Assembly (NCBI RefSeq): GCF_015244705.1
Contig: NZ_JABCQF010000005.1
Span: 110,384 to 174,383, forward strand
Direction: 5' to 3'
DNA: 64,000 bases
Source of the DNA: Gluconobacter potus
GTDB taxonomy: Bacteria > Pseudomonadota > Alphaproteobacteria > Acetobacterales > Acetobacteraceae
Shown here one piece after another: positions 15,947 to 26,670 of this stretch. A program made the translations under genes and the position numbers. The notes under the pieces are model-generated. The model ran no database searches and was not told the DNA's origin. It saw nothing but the letters and a program-made list of their open reading frames with translations. The stretch's first letter is position 1. Each line of letters starts with the position of its first letter.

Positions 15947-15954
15947 TGAAGAAA

Positions 15955-16845
15955 TCAGCTGTCGGCCAGTTCCCGCAGCAGGCGACCGAGTTCGGTCTTG
16001 CCCATTTCCTTTGCGTGTTCGCGGAGCTGGTCGGCGGTGATGAATTTGTTGCGGAATGCGACTTCGGCGGGGGAGCCAACCAGCATGCCCTGACGGGACT
16101 GGATGGTCTGTACGAAGGTTCCGGCCTGCATCAGGCTGTCGGGCATGCCGGCATCGAGCCAGGCACAGCCGCGGCCCAGACGGTCCACCTGAAGAGTGCC
16201 TTCTTCGAGATACATGCGGTTGAGGTCGGTGATTTCCAGCTCGCCGCGGGCGCTGGGCTTCACCTTCTTGGCGAAGTCCACGACGCGGTTGTCGTAGAAA
16301 TACAGGCCCGTGATGGCCCAGTGGGATTCCGGATGGGTCGGCTTTTCCTCGACCTTCAGGGCCCGGCCGCTCTCGTCAAAGGAGACCACGCCGTAACGCT
16401 CGGGATCGCGGACCTGATAGGCGAAGACCGTGGCACCCTGCGGACGGTTCGACGCGGCACGCAGAAGAACGCCCAGATGTTCGGAGAAGATCAGGTTGTC
16501 GCCCAGCGCCAGGGCACAGGGAGCACCCTGGATCCAGTCTTCGGCGATCAGGAACGCCTGCGCCAGGCCGTCCGGCGACGGCTGGACGCGGTATTCAAAG
16601 GTGACGCCGAACTGGGAGCCATCGCCCAGCAGGCGCTGGAACTGTGGCATGTCATGCGGGGTTGTGATGATCATGATGTCCCGGATTCCCGCCAGCATCA
16701 GCGTGGAAAGGGGATAGTAGATCATCGGCTTGTCATAGACCGGCAGGAGCTGCTTGGAGGCTGCCATCGTCATCGGATACAGGCGTGTGCCCGAACCGCC
16801 GGCGAGGATGATGCCCTTCATGGGCTTTGTCTCGATGGTGCTCAC
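15955..16845 (-). CDS. rfbA: Glucose-1-phosphate thymidylyltransferase
   Basis: The product is 296 residues from a GTG that overlaps the rfbB stop by four bases (GTGA); an ATG eight codons later (16821) is an alternative. The nucleotidyltransferase motif [34 protein letters not shown] and the [20 protein letters not shown] segment are classical RmlA. The enzyme makes dTDP-glucose from dTTP and glucose 1-phosphate, the committed step, which dTDP-rhamnose inhibits in known RmlA proteins. Length and motifs are normal. Confidence 0.96.
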   Translation of the reverse strand: MSTIETKPMKGIILAGGSGTRLYPMTMAASKQLLPVYDKPMIYYPLSTLMLAGIRDIMIITTPHDMPQFQRLLGDGSQFGVTFEYRVQPSPDGLAQAFLIAEDWIQGAPCALALGDNLIFSEHLGVLLRAASNRPQGATVFAYQVRDPERYGVVSFDESGRALKVEEKPTHPESHWAITGLYFYDNRVVDFAKKVKPSARGELEITDLNRMYLEEGTLQVDRLGRGCAWLDAGMPDSLMQAGTFVQTIQSRQGMLVGSPAEVAFRNKFITADQLREHAKEMGKTELGRLLRELADS

Positions 16846-17897
16846 GTGTTTGCTCCCAGTCTCTGGCCGGTGTAGCGCTTGGAGCGGATTCCTTCCCACC
16901 AGGCGCGGTTGTCGAGATACCACTGAACGGTCTTGCGGATGCCGCTTTCGAAATCGTGCTTCGCTTTCCAGTCGAGTTCCTTCTCGGCGTGGGACGGGTC
17001 GATCTCATAGCGGAAATCATGGCCGGGGCGGTCGGTCACAAAGCGGATCAGGCGCTCGCGCGGGCCGGCAGGGTCGGGCTGAAGTTCGTCGAGGACGGCG
17101 CAGATCTTCTTGACGACTTCAAGATTGGTGCGCGGCTGGCGGGCGCCGATGGCGTAGGTTTCGCCCGGCTTGCCGATTTCGACAGCTTTGACCAGTGCCT
17201 CGGCATGATCTTCGACGAACAGCCAGTCGCGGACGTTCTCGCCCTTGCCGTAAACCGGAAGTTCGCGGCCTTCGATGGCGTTGATGGTCACAAGCGGGAT
17301 CAGCTTCTCGAGGAAGTGCCAGATGCCGTAATTGTTGGTGGTGTTGGTGACTGAGGTCGGCAGGCCGTAGGTGTGGAACCAGGCGCGGACCAGATGGTCG
17401 GACGACGCCTTGGAGGCCGAATACGGGCTGCGCGGATCGTAGGGGGTGGTTTCCGTGAACGGCGGGTCATTCGGCTCCAGATGACCGAAGACCTCGTCCG
17501 TGGAAATGTGATGGAAGCGGAAGGCCTTCTTTTCGGCGTCTCCCAGCGAGTTCCAGTATTTCCGGGCAGCTTCGAGCAGGGAATACGTGCCGACGATGTT
17601 TGTCTGGATGAAGACTCCGGGGCCGTCGATCGAGCGGTCCACATGGCTTTCCGCTGCGAGATGCATGACGGCGTCCGGGCGGTATTCCTCGAACAGGCGC
17701 TGCATTTCCACGCCGTTCACGATGTTCGCGCGGGCATGGGAATACCGGGGGTCGTCTGCGACTTCGTTGACCGTGTCTTCCGATGCTGCATAAGTCATGC
17801 AGTCAACGTTCAGAACCGAATGTTCGGTGTTCCGGATCAGATGGCGTACAACGGCCGATCCGATGAAACCACAGCCGCCTGTCAGCAGAATCCGCAT
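16842..17897 (-). CDS. rfbB: dTDP-glucose 4,6-dehydratase
   Basis: The product is 351 residues, an extended SDR. NAD motif [17 protein letters not shown] is at the N-terminus, STDEVFGHL carries the Thr-Asp-Glu catalytic set near residue 130, and [15 protein letters not shown] holds the catalytic Tyr and Lys. It is the first gene of the rhamnose operon. Upstream, 17898-18094 is AT-richer and separates it from the divergent PLP-protein gene, so promoters for both directions should lie there. Confidence 0.96.
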   Translation of the reverse strand: MRILLTGGCGFIGSAVVRHLIRNTEHSVLNVDCMTYAASEDTVNEVADDPRYSHARANIVNGVEMQRLFEEYRPDAVMHLAAESHVDRSIDGPGVFIQTNIVGTYSLLEAARKYWNSLGDAEKKAFRFHHISTDEVFGHLEPNDPPFTETTPYDPRSPYSASKASSDHLVRAWFHTYGLPTSVTNTTNNYGIWHFLEKLIPLVTINAIEGRELPVYGKGENVRDWLFVEDHAEALVKAVEIGKPGETYAIGARQPRTNLEVVKKICAVLDELQPDPAGPRERLIRFVTDRPGHDFRYEIDPSHAEKELDWKAKHDFESGIRKTVQWYLDNRAWWEGIRSKRYTGQRLGANT

Positions 17898-18094
17898 TTG
17901 AACCTCATGATATTAGATCAGGGCCTGAACCCTGGTAGAGTAATTTTATCTTACAGCGTTGTTGAAACAGCGCAAATAACGCCGGTACGTTTCTTGACAC
18001 GCCGGACAGGTGACATTGGGAAATGCTTTCACCTCTCGCGCTGTCCGCATTGATGGGCTAATCCCACAGTCGTGCGGAGGCAGGAGAGGCAGGT

Positions 18095-20143
18095 ATGCTG
18101 GCTGATACTTTGACACGCTCCCTGACGGATGTTCTGGAGCGGCCCGATCTTCGGGTGATTGCGGATGGGCTGGTTCCGATCCTGGATGTGTCACTGTCCC
18201 TGCCTTTCAGGATCGAGGGAGCACTCGAACCGGGGCAGCCTTTCTGCCTGCAGACGGCCACGCTCAAGCTGGGCGGTCCGTGTCTTGAGGCACCGCGTCT
18301 GGCGCCGACTTTCCTGCGGCATGCCATCGAGTTGATGAGGTTGCTGGAGCCGGGCGCCAATCCGTATCTGGCCAGCTTTGCTGCAGCGCGTGTGGCGGCG
18401 TTGTTCCATGCGCTCGATACGGGTGATGTGGCACCGCTTCCGGCCTGGCTTGCCGTGTTCAGTGAGGATGTACCGGAGGCATCGGCTCTTATGCAGAGCT
18501 GGGAGACGCTGAGTGCATTTCTGCCGGATGTGCCGCCGTTCACGCCGCATGAGGCCGAGCGGCTGGAGCGGGTTCTGACCCGCCTGTGGTCTGTTCTGGC
18601 GCCTGCCGAGAGCCTGATGAGCGGTGGCGGAGATTCCCGGCTTGCCGTTGATCCGCATACCGGGCTGAACCGGTATTCAAGTTCTCATCGTCCGCGTCCC
18701 TGGGCAATCACTTTTGGGTCATCCACCGCATCTTCGCTGTCCGAGCGTGGTTTCGGGGGAGCGGAAGCCGCCCGACGCGGCATGATGAGTGCACTTCTGG
18801 CCAAGCAGGACCCGGATCTGGTGCAGGCGGGCGTTGTGCGCCGGGCCCGCGAGGCGATCGGGGCGCATTACGGTCTGCCGGAAGATGCGGTTCTGCTGTC
18901 CGCGTCCGGCACGGATTGCGAACTGGCGGTTTTGGCGCTTGTTGCCGCCGGGACGGAACGGCCCGTGACGTCCATTCTCCTCGCGCCGGATGAGACGGGC
19001 AGCGGGGTTCCGCTTGCGGCCTGTGGACGGCATTTCGCGACGGACAGCGCCTGTTCCACGCTCGTGGGCAAGGGCGAAGTGATCGAAGGATTTTCGCCCG
19101 AGACGCGGCTGATTGGTGTCGATATCCGCGCGGCTGACGGAACGGCGCGTCCGGTGGCCGAGATCAACGCGCAATGTGCGGAACTCGTGCGGCAGGAAGT
19201 GGCGGCGGGGCGGCATGTGCTGCTGCACCGGCTGGACCAGTCCAAGACCGGACTTGCGGCGCCGGACATGGATCTTGTCTGGGAATTGTGTACGGAGCTG
19301 GGCGATCAGCTCAGCGTTGTTGTTGATGTCTGTCAGGCGCGGCTGAGCCCGTCGCGTGTGGCGGAATGGGTGGAGCGGGGGATCATCGTCATGATAACCG
19401 GCTCCAAATTCTTTACGGGCCCACCTTTCTGTGGGGCCATTCTTCTTCCTCCCGCAATCCGCACCCGTTTGCCGTCCCTGTCGCTTCCCAAAGGGCTCCG
19501 CGCATATGGCAATCGGGACGAATGGCCGGAAGGCGCGGATGCGTCAGCCCTCAATAACGGGCACAATATTGGTCTGGCGCTGCGCTGGTATGCGGCTCTG
19601 GCGGAAATGGATGCGCTGTTTGCGCTGCCCGATCCTGTCATTCGTGGACGTCTGACCCGGTTCATGACGGAAGCCGTGGCCATGGTTAAGGCCCGTCCGG
19701 CGCTGACCATGCTACCGATGGGCACGCCTTTTGATGATGGCCGCTGGGACGCGGTGCCGACCATTCTGCCATTTCTGGTTGATGATCCCCATGCGCCGGG
19801 CCGGCCGCTGGCGCTGGAAGACGCGCGGCGGCTGCATCGCTGGCTGAATGCGGATCTGTCGCCCTGGGTATCGGAAGGGGAGGGTAGTCTGCTCTGTGTG
19901 CTGGGGCAGCCCGTGCCGGTGCCGCATCCGCTGGTGGACGGGCCGGCCGGAGCGCTGCGTCTGTGTGCTGGGGCGCGGCTTGTGTCCGGTGAGCCTTCCC
20001 ACGAAGGGCTGGACGAGGAGCGCCGGCTTCAGCGCGAATGCATGGACGCGCGCCGGGTGCTTGGAAAACTGGAGCTGATCCTGAAGCACTGGGATGTTCT
20101 GCTGGACGCGAACCCTGTCCCCCGTTACGCCCCGTTGTCATGA
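18095..20143 (+). CDS. Uncharacterised large PLP-dependent (fold type I) protein
   Basis: The product is 682 residues. I do not recognise a named family. Residues 1 to about 190 form a domain with no motif I know. From about residue 200 there is an aminotransferase-like fold: SASGTDCE (about 269-276) in the phosphate-cup position, DETGSGVPLAACGRHF, VVVDVCQAR with the probable cofactor-ring Asp (D411), and ITGSKFFTGPPFCGA with the probable Schiff-base Lys (K438). This resembles the class V/Cys-desulfurase-like superfamily in outline. Its stop overlaps the start of a histidine phosphatase gene by four bases, so the two probably work together. It is divergent from the rhamnose operon. The reaction is unknown. 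Confidence 0.75.
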   Translation: MLADTLTRSLTDVLERPDLRVIADGLVPILDVSLSLPFRIEGALEPGQPFCLQTATLKLGGPCLEAPRLAPTFLRHAIELMRLLEPGANPYLASFAAARVAALFHALDTGDVAPLPAWLAVFSEDVPEASALMQSWETLSAFLPDVPPFTPHEAERLERVLTRLWSVLAPAESLMSGGGDSRLAVDPHTGLNRYSSSHRPRPWAITFGSSTASSLSERGFGGAEAARRGMMSALLAKQDPDLVQAGVVRRAREAIGAHYGLPEDAVLLSASGTDCELAVLALVAAGTERPVTSILLAPDETGSGVPLAACGRHFATDSACSTLVGKGEVIEGFSPETRLIGVDIRAADGTARPVAEINAQCAELVRQEVAAGRHVLLHRLDQSKTGLAAPDMDLVWELCTELGDQLSVVVDVCQARLSPSRVAEWVERGIIVMITGSKFFTGPPFCGAILLPPAIRTRLPSLSLPKGLRAYGNRDEWPEGADASALNNGHNIGLALRWYAALAEMDALFALPDPVIRGRLTRFMTEAVAMVKARPALTMLPMGTPFDDGRWDAVPTILPFLVDDPHAPGRPLALEDARRLHRWLNADLSPWVSEGEGSLLCVLGQPVPVPHPLVDGPAGALRLCAGARLVSGEPSHEGLDEERRLQRECMDARRVLGKLELILKHWDVLLDANPVPRYAPLS

Positions 20144-20826
20144 CCCAGACAGACAAAGCGGTCCCGCACGGGCATTTTCTCGATACGCCGGAACTGCCGA
20201 AGGGCGTCACCCGGTTCTGGTTGATCCGTCACGCGGTCGTGGAAGCCAGTGCACGCAAGACGATGTATGGGGCGCTCGACGTGCCGCTGTGCCGTGAGGC
20301 AATGGCGAGCCAGCAGGGTGGTTATGCCACGCTGGCACGCCGTCTGCCGAAGGATGCGCTGTGGTACAGTTCACCGTTGCAGCGGGCGCAGGATACTGCG
20401 GCTGAGATTCGCAAGGCCGGCGCGTTTTCGCAGGATGTGACGATTGATGGACGCTTCATTGAGCAGTCGATCGGGAAGTGGCATGGCACGCCGCATGGTG
20501 AGTTTATGTCCCTGCTGCGTCTGCCGCCCAATCCGTTCTGGTCCATTTCCGCCTGTGAGCTTCCGCCGGGCGGTGAGAGCATGCTGGATGTCTGCGCGCG
20601 CGTAGGGCACGGGCTTGAGGACCTGGCGAATGCGCATGAAGGGCAGGATATGGTTGTCGTTAGCCATGGGGGCGCCATTCGTGCGGCTTTGGCGCATGCG
20701 CTGAGCGTTCATCCTGATACGGCGCTGCGCTTTTCGATCCAGAACCTGTCCATCACCATTCTGGAGCGCATCGACTGCCTGTGGCGCGTCGTGACGGTCA
20801 ACGAACTGCCTGATTTCCGGGGCTGA
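20140..20826 (+). CDS. Histidine phosphatase family protein (phosphoglycerate mutase-like)
   Basis: The product is 228 residues from the ATG overlapping the previous stop (ATGA). The branch-1 signature FWLIRHAVVE (phosphohistidine His in RHA) is near residue 26, the second Arg in SSPLQRAQDTA, the catalytic Glu in FIEQSIGKWHG, and the second His in VVVSHGGAIRA near residue 177. CobC-type alpha-ribazole phosphatases and several sugar or nucleotide phosphatases share this pattern. The coupling to the PLP protein suggests a phosphorylated substrate or product of that enzyme. A weak CCCG/CGGG repeat follows the stop; no strong terminator is seen. Confidence 0.88.
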   Translation: MTQTDKAVPHGHFLDTPELPKGVTRFWLIRHAVVEASARKTMYGALDVPLCREAMASQQGGYATLARRLPKDALWYSSPLQRAQDTAAEIRKAGAFSQDVTIDGRFIEQSIGKWHGTPHGEFMSLLRLPPNPFWSISACELPPGGESMLDVCARVGHGLEDLANAHEGQDMVVVSHGGAIRAALAHALSVHPDTALRFSIQNLSITILERIDCLWRVVTVNELPDFRG

Positions 20827-20935
20827 AAGTTGGGGCAGTCTCTGGATTTCAGGGGCTGCTTGGAAACACGAAAAGACCCGTAACGGGCTTTGGTCGGTCA
20901 GTATGAAATTTTTGGGAAACAACCGGAGACGGGCA

Positions 20936-21011
<76 letters not shown>

Positions 21012-21067
21012 ATGGCCCGTCTACCGGTGGAGCGGCTTATAGCGGGATTTTGCCCCGGGCTGCAAGG

Positions 21068-21114
21068 GGTTTTTCATCTTTTCGTGCGGTTTAGTGCTGA
21101 AAAAATGAAAAACC
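21068..21114. repeat. Inverted repeat between parB and tRNA-Lys
   Basis: GGTTTTTCAT (21068-21077) and ATGAAAAACC (21105-21114) pair, with a run of T and A extending the stem. On the plus strand the second arm is followed by TTTTATTT. It may end transcription past parB, but the U-run faces the plus direction. Confidence 0.6.
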
Positions 21115-21129
21115 TTTTATTTCAATGGT

Positions 21130-22005
21130 TTACCTGCGGTTGAGCAGGCGCATGACGCTCTCGAACTGCTCCAGGGACGTGTAATCGATCTTCAGGGAGC
21201 CACCTTTTTTTCCATTGTAGGAAATATGGACTTTTAGTCCGAGGCGGGAGGAGAGGTCGTTTTCGATCTGCAGGATTTCTGCGTCTCGCGCCTTTTTGGC
21301 CGGGGTCGTGGTCTCTTTGCCGCTGGTGAGGGCTTCTGTCTGACGCACGTTGAGGCCACGGGCGATGACGATCTTGGCTGCGGCGATCGGATCGGGGTGG
21401 GTCAGCAGGGCACGGGCGTGACCGGCCGTGAGTTCACCGTTGCGGACGTAGGCGCGGACTTCCGGCGGCAGGTTGAGCAGGCGCATGGTGTTGGTGATGT
21501 GCGGGCGCGATTTGCCCACGGCACCGGCCAGCTCTTCCTGCGTCAGGGTGTAGTCCGTGACCAGACGGTGCAGGCCCTCGGCTTCTTCGATCGGGTTGAG
21601 GTCTGCGCGCTGGAGGTTCTCGACCAGGGCTGCGGCCATCGCGTCCGTGTCATCCAGTTCGCGGATATGGACGGGGACGCTGTGCAGGCCTGCGAGCTGT
21701 GAGGCGCGCCAGCGGCGTTCGCCGGCGATAATCTGGTAATGGCCCGGCTTTTCCGGATCAGGACGGACGAGCAGCGGCTGCAGGACGCCGCGGGAGCGGA
21801 TGGAATCGGCCAGTTCGGACAGGCGCTCGGGGTTCATGTCCTGTCGCGGCTGGAAGGGGCTCGGGGCCAGAACATCCACCGGCAGGGACGAAAGCTGCTG
21901 CGGCTGGGCGTTCGCACGCGTGGCGCGGGCGAGCTGCGGCGCCTGATCGCCCAGAAGAGCCGCGAGGCCGCGTCCAAGCCGCGGAGAACTGTCCTTTTTG
22001 GCCAT
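21130..22005 (-). CDS. parB: Chromosome-partitioning protein ParB
   Basis: The product is 291 residues. It has the N-terminal LGRGLAALLGD motif, the CTPase domain with IIAGERRWRASQLAGL (the GERRWRA box) near residue 96, and NLQRADLNPIEEAEG. A helix-turn-helix follows in TQEELAGAVGKSRPHITNTMRLL near residue 155, then a C-terminal dimerisation domain. ParB binds parS, spreads as a CTP-dependent clamp and organises the origin region. It begins six bases after parA. Four parS sites lie in this window. Confidence 0.97.
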   Translation of the reverse strand: MAKKDSSPRLGRGLAALLGDQAPQLARATRANAQPQQLSSLPVDVLAPSPFQPRQDMNPERLSELADSIRSRGVLQPLLVRPDPEKPGHYQIIAGERRWRASQLAGLHSVPVHIRELDDTDAMAAALVENLQRADLNPIEEAEGLHRLVTDYTLTQEELAGAVGKSRPHITNTMRLLNLPPEVRAYVRNGELTAGHARALLTHPDPIAAAKIVIARGLNVRQTEALTSGKETTTPAKKARDAEILQIENDLSSRLGLKVHISYNGKKGGSLKIDYTSLEQFESVMRLLNRR

Positions 22006-22011
22006 CGCCGG

Positions 22012-22827
22012 TTACGCCTTTGCCTTGTTCTTGTTGCGTTTGATCAGTTCGTCCGCCAGTGCCAGATAGGCGATGGCACCCGTGGAGCGGGCATCATAAT
22101 CCAGCACGGGGCTGCCATGGCTCTGGGCTTCGGAAATGCGGATGTTGCGCGGAATGAGCGTCTCGAACACCTGATCACCGAAAAAGCCGCGGGCATCTTG
22201 CGCCACGAGTTCGGACAGGTTGTTACGCCGGTCGTACATCGTCAGGACGATGCCTTCGAGATGCAGATCGGCATTGAAGGCGCGGCGCACGCGGTCGATG
22301 GTGCGGACGAGCTGGCTGATACCTTCGAGCGCGAAGAACTCGCATTGCAGCGGCACGATCACGCTGTCAGAGGCCACCAGCGCATTCAGCGTCAGCAGGC
22401 CAAGGCTTGGTGGGCAGTCGATCAGGATGGTGTCGTAATCGCCTTCCAGCGCACGCAAGGCGTCGCGCAGGCGGTATTCGCGACGCTCATCGCCGATCAT
22501 TTCCAGCTCTGCACCCGCCAGTTCGTTATTGGCGGTGATGATCGCCAGATTGTCGAACCCGGTTGGCTGGGGCAGGGCGTGGGGCTCGGCTTCCACCATC
22601 AGCGCGGCATAGGTGCCGGTGTTGCGCTGGTCGTAGTCAATGCCCAGACCGGTGGAGGCATTGCCCTGCGGGTCGAGATCCACGAGCAGGACGCGCTGTC
22701 CCTGACGGGCCAGACCGGCTGCCAGATTGATGGTGGTGGTGGTCTTGCCGACGCCTCCCTTCTGGTTGGTGACGGCAATGATCCGGGTGGTGGGAGATTC
22801 GGTTTTAGACGACACGCTTGAAATCAC
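22012..22827 (-). CDS. parA: Chromosome-partitioning ATPase ParA
   Basis: The product is 271 residues. The deviant Walker [12 protein letters not shown] (about 21-31) carries both signature lysines, [13 protein letters not shown] follows, and the later IDCPPSLG is Walker B. ParA uses ATP-dependent nucleoid binding to move ParB-parS complexes. The frame opens with GTG at 22827, 23 bases within rsmG; GTG at 22815 is an alternative. It belongs to the mnmE-mnmG-rsmG-parA-parB block conserved in Proteobacteria. Confidence 0.97.
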   Translation of the reverse strand: MISSVSSKTESPTTRIIAVTNQKGGVGKTTTTINLAAGLARQGQRVLLVDLDPQGNASTGLGIDYDQRNTGTYAALMVEAEPHALPQPTGFDNLAIITANNELAGAELEMIGDERREYRLRDALRALEGDYDTILIDCPPSLGLLTLNALVASDSVIVPLQCEFFALEGISQLVRTIDRVRRAFNADLHLEGIVLTMYDRRNNLSELVAQDARGFFGDQVFETLIPRNIRISEAQSHGSPVLDYDARSTGAIAYLALADELIKRNKNKAKA

Positions 22828-23386
22828 TGACCTTGATGATGGCTCCGCCGGGGTCGGTGCGGCTGGGAATAAGAGTGTGGCTCATGTGCCAGTCGGCGCT
22901 TGCCTCGGTCAACTCGGCCTGCGCCTTCTGACCTTTCAGGAACAGGCAGAACCCGTCTTCCTTCAGCAGCGGCCGCGCCCATTCGAGGAGCCTGTTAAGA
23001 GGAGCCAGCGCCCGGGCCGTGATGATGTCGGCCGGAGGGGGGCTGGCGGCTTCGATGCGCTTGGCGATGACCGTGACCTTGGCCTCGCAGATGCGTCCGG
23101 CTTCCCGCAGGAAGGCACATTTGCGCTGGTCCGATTCGATCAGGGTGACCGGATTACCCGTGGCGATGGCCAGAATGATGCCTGGAAAACCGCCGCCCGA
23201 CCCCAGATCGGTGATGGTCGCGCCTTCGGGGATCAGTTCCGCGAGCTGGAGGCTGTCTTCGATATGACGGGGCCAGAGCTGGGCGATGTCACGCGGGCTG
23301 ACGAGATTGATCTTTGCGTTCCACTGCACGAGCAGGTCGGCAAAGCGCTCCAGCCTCTCATGTGTTTCACGTGAAACGGTGGTCAT
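22805..23386 (-). CDS. rsmG: 16S rRNA (guanine-N7) methyltransferase
   Basis: The product is 193 residues. RsmG (GidB) methylates G527 of 16S rRNA with S-adenosylmethionine. The SAM motif [17 protein letters not shown] is near residue 60, and the N-terminal [15 protein letters not shown] is typical. The ATG overlaps the mnmG stop by four bases. A parS site is written into codons 4-9 (TVSRET), a placement also known in other bacteria. Confidence 0.96.
   Translation of the reverse strand: MTTVSRETHERLERFADLLVQWNAKINLVSPRDIAQLWPRHIEDSLQLAELIPEGATITDLGSGGGFPGIILAIATGNPVTLIESDQRKCAFLREAGRICEAKVTVIAKRIEAASPPPADIITARALAPLNRLLEWARPLLKEDGFCLFLKGQKAQAELTEASADWHMSHTLIPSRTDPGGAIIKVSDFKRVV
23363..23378. 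promoter_or_regulatory. parS site (in rsmG)
   Basis: TGTTTCACGTGAAACG matches the parS consensus TGTTTCACGTGAAACA at 15 of 16 positions, with the 14-base core palindrome intact. It lies in the first codons of rsmG, less than 1.4 kb from parB. Confidence 0.93.
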
Positions 23387-25239
23387 GACAGGGTCCTTAC
23401 ATGGGCCAGCAGGGCGACCAGCGCGGCAGGTGTGACCCCGCGCACGCGCTGTGCTGCGGCGAAACTGGTCGGGCGGGCCTGGGAAAAGCGCTCGCGCATT
23501 TCGCTGCTCAGGCCGCCGATGGCAGTGTAATCCAGATCGGCCGGAAGGGCGATGGCACTTTCGGATGCGAGCTGTCGAATTTCACGATCCTGCCGGTGAA
23601 GATAGCCGCCATAACGGGCTTCGGTCTCGACATGGCGACGCACGCGCAGGGGGAGTTCGGCGAACCAGGGGGCCAGCGTGTCCAGCTTCGTATGGTCGCC
23701 ATTGCTGGCCAGAACGTCGAGAACCGTGCGTCTGCGGCCATCCAGCGAGACTTCAAAACCAACATCACGGAGGGTCTGCGGCAGGAAGGTCGTCTCTGCC
23801 GCGCGGGCCATGGCGGCGTCGAGTTCCGCTTTCTGGGCGGTGAAAGCGGCTTCGCGTTCGGACAGGACGCAGCCTGCGGCGATACCCTTTGGCGTCAGGC
23901 GGAGGTCGGCGTTGTCGGCGCGCAGGGTCAGGCGATACTCGGCGCGGGAGGTGAACATGCGATAGGGTTCGCTGATGCCGTGCAGGGTCAGATCGTCGAT
24001 CATGACCCCGAGATAGGCTTCGCTTCGGTCCAGCGTGAGCGGTTCATTGCCTGCCGTAGCGCGGGCAGCATTCAGGCCGGCGAGCAGACCCTGTGCTCCG
24101 GCTTCCTCGTAGCCGGTCGTGCCGTTGATTTGTCCGGCAAGGTACAGGCCCGGCAGGCGGCGCAGTTGTAGGGACGGCAGAAGCTCGCGCGGGTCCACGT
24201 AATCGTATTCGACGGCATAGCCTGCCGTGACGATACGTGCCTTTTCCAGACCGGGCATGGTGGCGATCATCGCGGCCTGCACGTCAGCGGGCAGGCTGGT
24301 GCTGATGCCGTTGGGGTAGACCAGATCGCCGCCCGGATTGCCGGGCAGGGCTTCGGGCTCCAGAAAGACTTGATGCGAGGTGCGCTCGGCGAAGCGAACG
24401 ACCTTGTCTTCGATCGACGGGCAGTAGCGTGGGCCGCGACCGGCGATGGCGCCGCCATACATGGCTGAGCGGTGCAGGTTCTCGTTGATGATCCTGTGGG
24501 TCTCGGCGGTTGTGTGGCTGATGCGGCAGACGACCTGCGGGTTGGTGATGGCCGCCGTCATGGGGCTGAAAGCCTCGGGCTCGGCATCGCCTGGATCGGC
24601 CGGGAGGTTTTCCCAGTCGATGCTGTCCCTGGCCAGACGCGGTGGGGTGCCGGTCTTGAGGCGGCCCATCTGGAGGCCGAGCGCATAGAGGCGTTCGCCC
24701 AGACGTTTTGCCGGAGCTTCGCCGATGCGACCGGCCTCCGTCTGTGTGTGGCCGACATGGATGACGCCGCGCAGGAAGGTTCCGGTGGTCAGCACGACGG
24801 CGCCGCAGCGGAATTCGCGACCGTCTTCGCAAATGACACCGGTGATGCGGCCGTTGTCTTCGATCAGGTCTCCGGCGGCGCCTTCGAGGATCGTCAGGTT
24901 TGGCGTGGCGGCCAGAAGGTCCTGAATGGCGGCGCGATAGAGCGATCGGTCGGCCTGCGCGCGTGGGCCGTGGACGGCTGGCCCCTTGGAGCGGTTGAGC
25001 AGTTTGAAATGGATGCCCGCACGGTCTGCGGCTTTGCCCATCAGGCCATCGAGCGCATCGATTTCGCGCACGAGATGGCCCTTGCCGATCCCGCCGATGG
25101 CCGGGTTGCAGGACATGGCGCCGATCGTTGCAAGCCGATGGGTGAGCAGCAGAGTGCGTGCGCCGAAGCGGGCCGATGCCGCTGCGGCTTCACATCCGGC
25201 ATGACCGCCGCCGATCACGATGACATCGAAATCGCTCAA
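23383..25239 (-). CDS. mnmG: tRNA uridine-5-carboxymethylaminomethyl modification enzyme MnmG
   Basis: The product is 618 residues. MnmG (GidA) is the FAD enzyme that with MnmE adds the cmnm5 or nm5 group to the wobble uridine of certain tRNAs. The N-terminal [22 protein letters not shown] is the FAD motif. [37 protein letters not shown] and [12 protein letters not shown] are family signatures. It begins three bases after mnmE ends, placing it in the same operon as mnmE, rsmG and parAB. Confidence 0.97.
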   Translation of the reverse strand: MSDFDVIVIGGGHAGCEAAAASARFGARTLLLTHRLATIGAMSCNPAIGGIGKGHLVREIDALDGLMGKAADRAGIHFKLLNRSKGPAVHGPRAQADRSLYRAAIQDLLAATPNLTILEGAAGDLIEDNGRITGVICEDGREFRCGAVVLTTGTFLRGVIHVGHTQTEAGRIGEAPAKRLGERLYALGLQMGRLKTGTPPRLARDSIDWENLPADPGDAEPEAFSPMTAAITNPQVVCRISHTTAETHRIINENLHRSAMYGGAIAGRGPRYCPSIEDKVVRFAERTSHQVFLEPEALPGNPGGDLVYPNGISTSLPADVQAAMIATMPGLEKARIVTAGYAVEYDYVDPRELLPSLQLRRLPGLYLAGQINGTTGYEEAGAQGLLAGLNAARATAGNEPLTLDRSEAYLGVMIDDLTLHGISEPYRMFTSRAEYRLTLRADNADLRLTPKGIAAGCVLSEREAAFTAQKAELDAAMARAAETTFLPQTLRDVGFEVSLDGRRRTVLDVLASNGDHTKLDTLAPWFAELPLRVRRHVETEARYGGYLHRQDREIRQLASESAIALPADLDYTAIGGLSSEMRERFSQARPTSFAAAQRVRGVTPAALVALLAHVRTLS

Positions 25240-25242
25240 AAC

Positions 25243-26556
25243 CTACTTCCCGATACAGAACTGCCCGAAAATTGCATCGAGCAGGGATTCAACATCAACA
25301 CGTCCCGTCAGACGCCCCAGAGCCATCATGGACAGGCGGAGTTCTTCGCCCCGAAGCTCCGGCCATGTCGCGGTTCGCGCGCGCTCCAGATGGGTTGCGG
25401 CCTCCTGGATTCCGGCGCGGTGTCTGGCGCGGGTCAGGGGGGGCGCAGCGGAACCGGCCATGAGTTCTGCCACCCGTCCGGACAGGACCTGACGCAGCGC
25501 AGCGAGGCCTTCGCCGGACTGCGTGCTGATCCCTAACATGCCGGGCGGGGCTGGTGCGATGTCGATTTTCGTCCGGATGGGAATTTCCTGTCCGGAAAGG
25601 GATTCGAGGCTCTCATCCGGGCCGATCAGATGCAGCACGACGTCGGCCTGTTTCACGTGAAACAGTGCGCGGCGGATGCCTTCGGCTTCGATCTCGTCTT
25701 CGGTTTCGCGCAGGCCGGCCGTGTCGATCAGCCGCAGACGGACGCCGTCCAGAACCCAGTCGAGCGCGATGGCATCGCGGGTGGTGCCTGCGCGATGGGT
25801 GACGATGGCGGCGTCGGTTCCCGATAAAGTATTGAGAAGACTGGATTTTCCGACGTTTGGCGAGCCTGCGATCACGACCGTCAGGCCCTGACGCATGAGT
25901 TCGCCGCGATTATCCTGAAGATGGGCGGACATCTCGGTCTGGAGCTTAGACAGTTCTGCGATCAGCCCGTCTTCCACGTCCTGCGGCAGCTCTTCGTCCG
26001 GGAAGTCGATCAGGGCTTCCTGATGCGCGAGGACGAGGCGCAGGCGTTGGGCCCAATCGTCGTACAGGCGGCTAAGGGCGCCGTCGGCCTGACGCAGCGC
26101 CTGTTTGCGCTGGCTTTCGGTTTCAGCGTCCACAAGGTCGGCGATGGCTTCGGCCTGAAGGAGATCCAGCCGTCCTTTCTGGACGGCGCGGCGGGTGAAC
26201 TCACCCGGCTCGGCGGGGCGGGCGCTCAGATCGGTCAGGGCATCAGCGACGCGGGCGATGATGGCGGGGCCTGCGTGGAGGTGCAGTTCGAAGCCGTCTT
26301 CGCCGGTATAGGAATTGGGGCCGGGGAGCCAGAGGGCGACGGCGTGATCGAGCACCTCTCCGTTATGACGCAGGGTGCGCAGGCTGACGCGGCGGGGTTC
26401 GGGCAGCCGCCCGTTGCAGAGTGCTTTGAGGATCGCATCGCTGCCTGGGCCGCTGGCACGCATGATCGCGATGGCCGCACGGGATGGACCCGTGGCCAGT
26501 GCGAAAATGACCTGTGGCGTGTTGTGAGGGGCGTCCGGAGGGGATGAGCGCGTCAT
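25243..26556 (-). CDS. mnmE: tRNA modification GTPase MnmE
   Basis: The product is 437 residues. The N-terminal folate-binding domain begins [20 protein letters not shown]. The G domain has P-loop [12 protein letters not shown] near residue 228, the TTRD switch, and DTAGLRE. The C-terminus ends in FCIGK, the required Cys-Ile-Gly-Lys motif. It works as a dimer with MnmG. It is the first gene of the mnmE-parB block. A perfect parS lies inside it. Confidence 0.97.
   Translation of the reverse strand: MTRSSPPDAPHNTPQVIFALATGPSRAAIAIMRASGPGSDAILKALCNGRLPEPRRVSLRTLRHNGEVLDHAVALWLPGPNSYTGEDGFELHLHAGPAIIARVADALTDLSARPAEPGEFTRRAVQKGRLDLLQAEAIADLVDAETESQRKQALRQADGALSRLYDDWAQRLRLVLAHQEALIDFPDEELPQDVEDGLIAELSKLQTEMSAHLQDNRGELMRQGLTVVIAGSPNVGKSSLLNTLSGTDAAIVTHRAGTTRDAIALDWVLDGVRLRLIDTAGLRETEDEIEAEGIRRALFHVKQADVVLHLIGPDESLESLSGQEIPIRTKIDIAPAPPGMLGISTQSGEGLAALRQVLSGRVAELMAGSAAPPLTRARHRAGIQEAATHLERARTATWPELRGEELRLSMMALGRLTGRVDVESLLDAIFGQFCIGK
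25649..25664. promoter_or_regulatory. parS site (in mnmE)
   Basis: TGTTTCACGTGAAACA is the exact 16-base parS consensus, within the mnmE coding sequence. Confidence 0.95.
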
Positions 26557-26611
26557 GGGTTTCTATGTAGTGCAGGTGGCCCCGCGGTGAAATGCCCTGC
26601 GGGCAGGCATG

Positions 26612-26640
26612 AAAAAAGGCGGATCGTTTCCAATCCGCCC
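26612..26640 (-). terminator. Intrinsic terminator of adhB
   Basis: On the minus strand a GGGCGGAT arm pairs with ATCCGCC around a short GGAAACG loop and is followed by six T residues, just downstream of the adhB stop. It ends the adhA-adhB transcript before mnmE. Confidence 0.88.
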
Positions 26641-26670
26641 TTTCTCTCAGACTGACAGGAGTGGGGACGC

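Noticed and set aside
15892..16875. 327-codon plus-strand frame over rfbA
   Set aside because: Shadow of rfbA, which has full RmlA motifs on the opposite strand.
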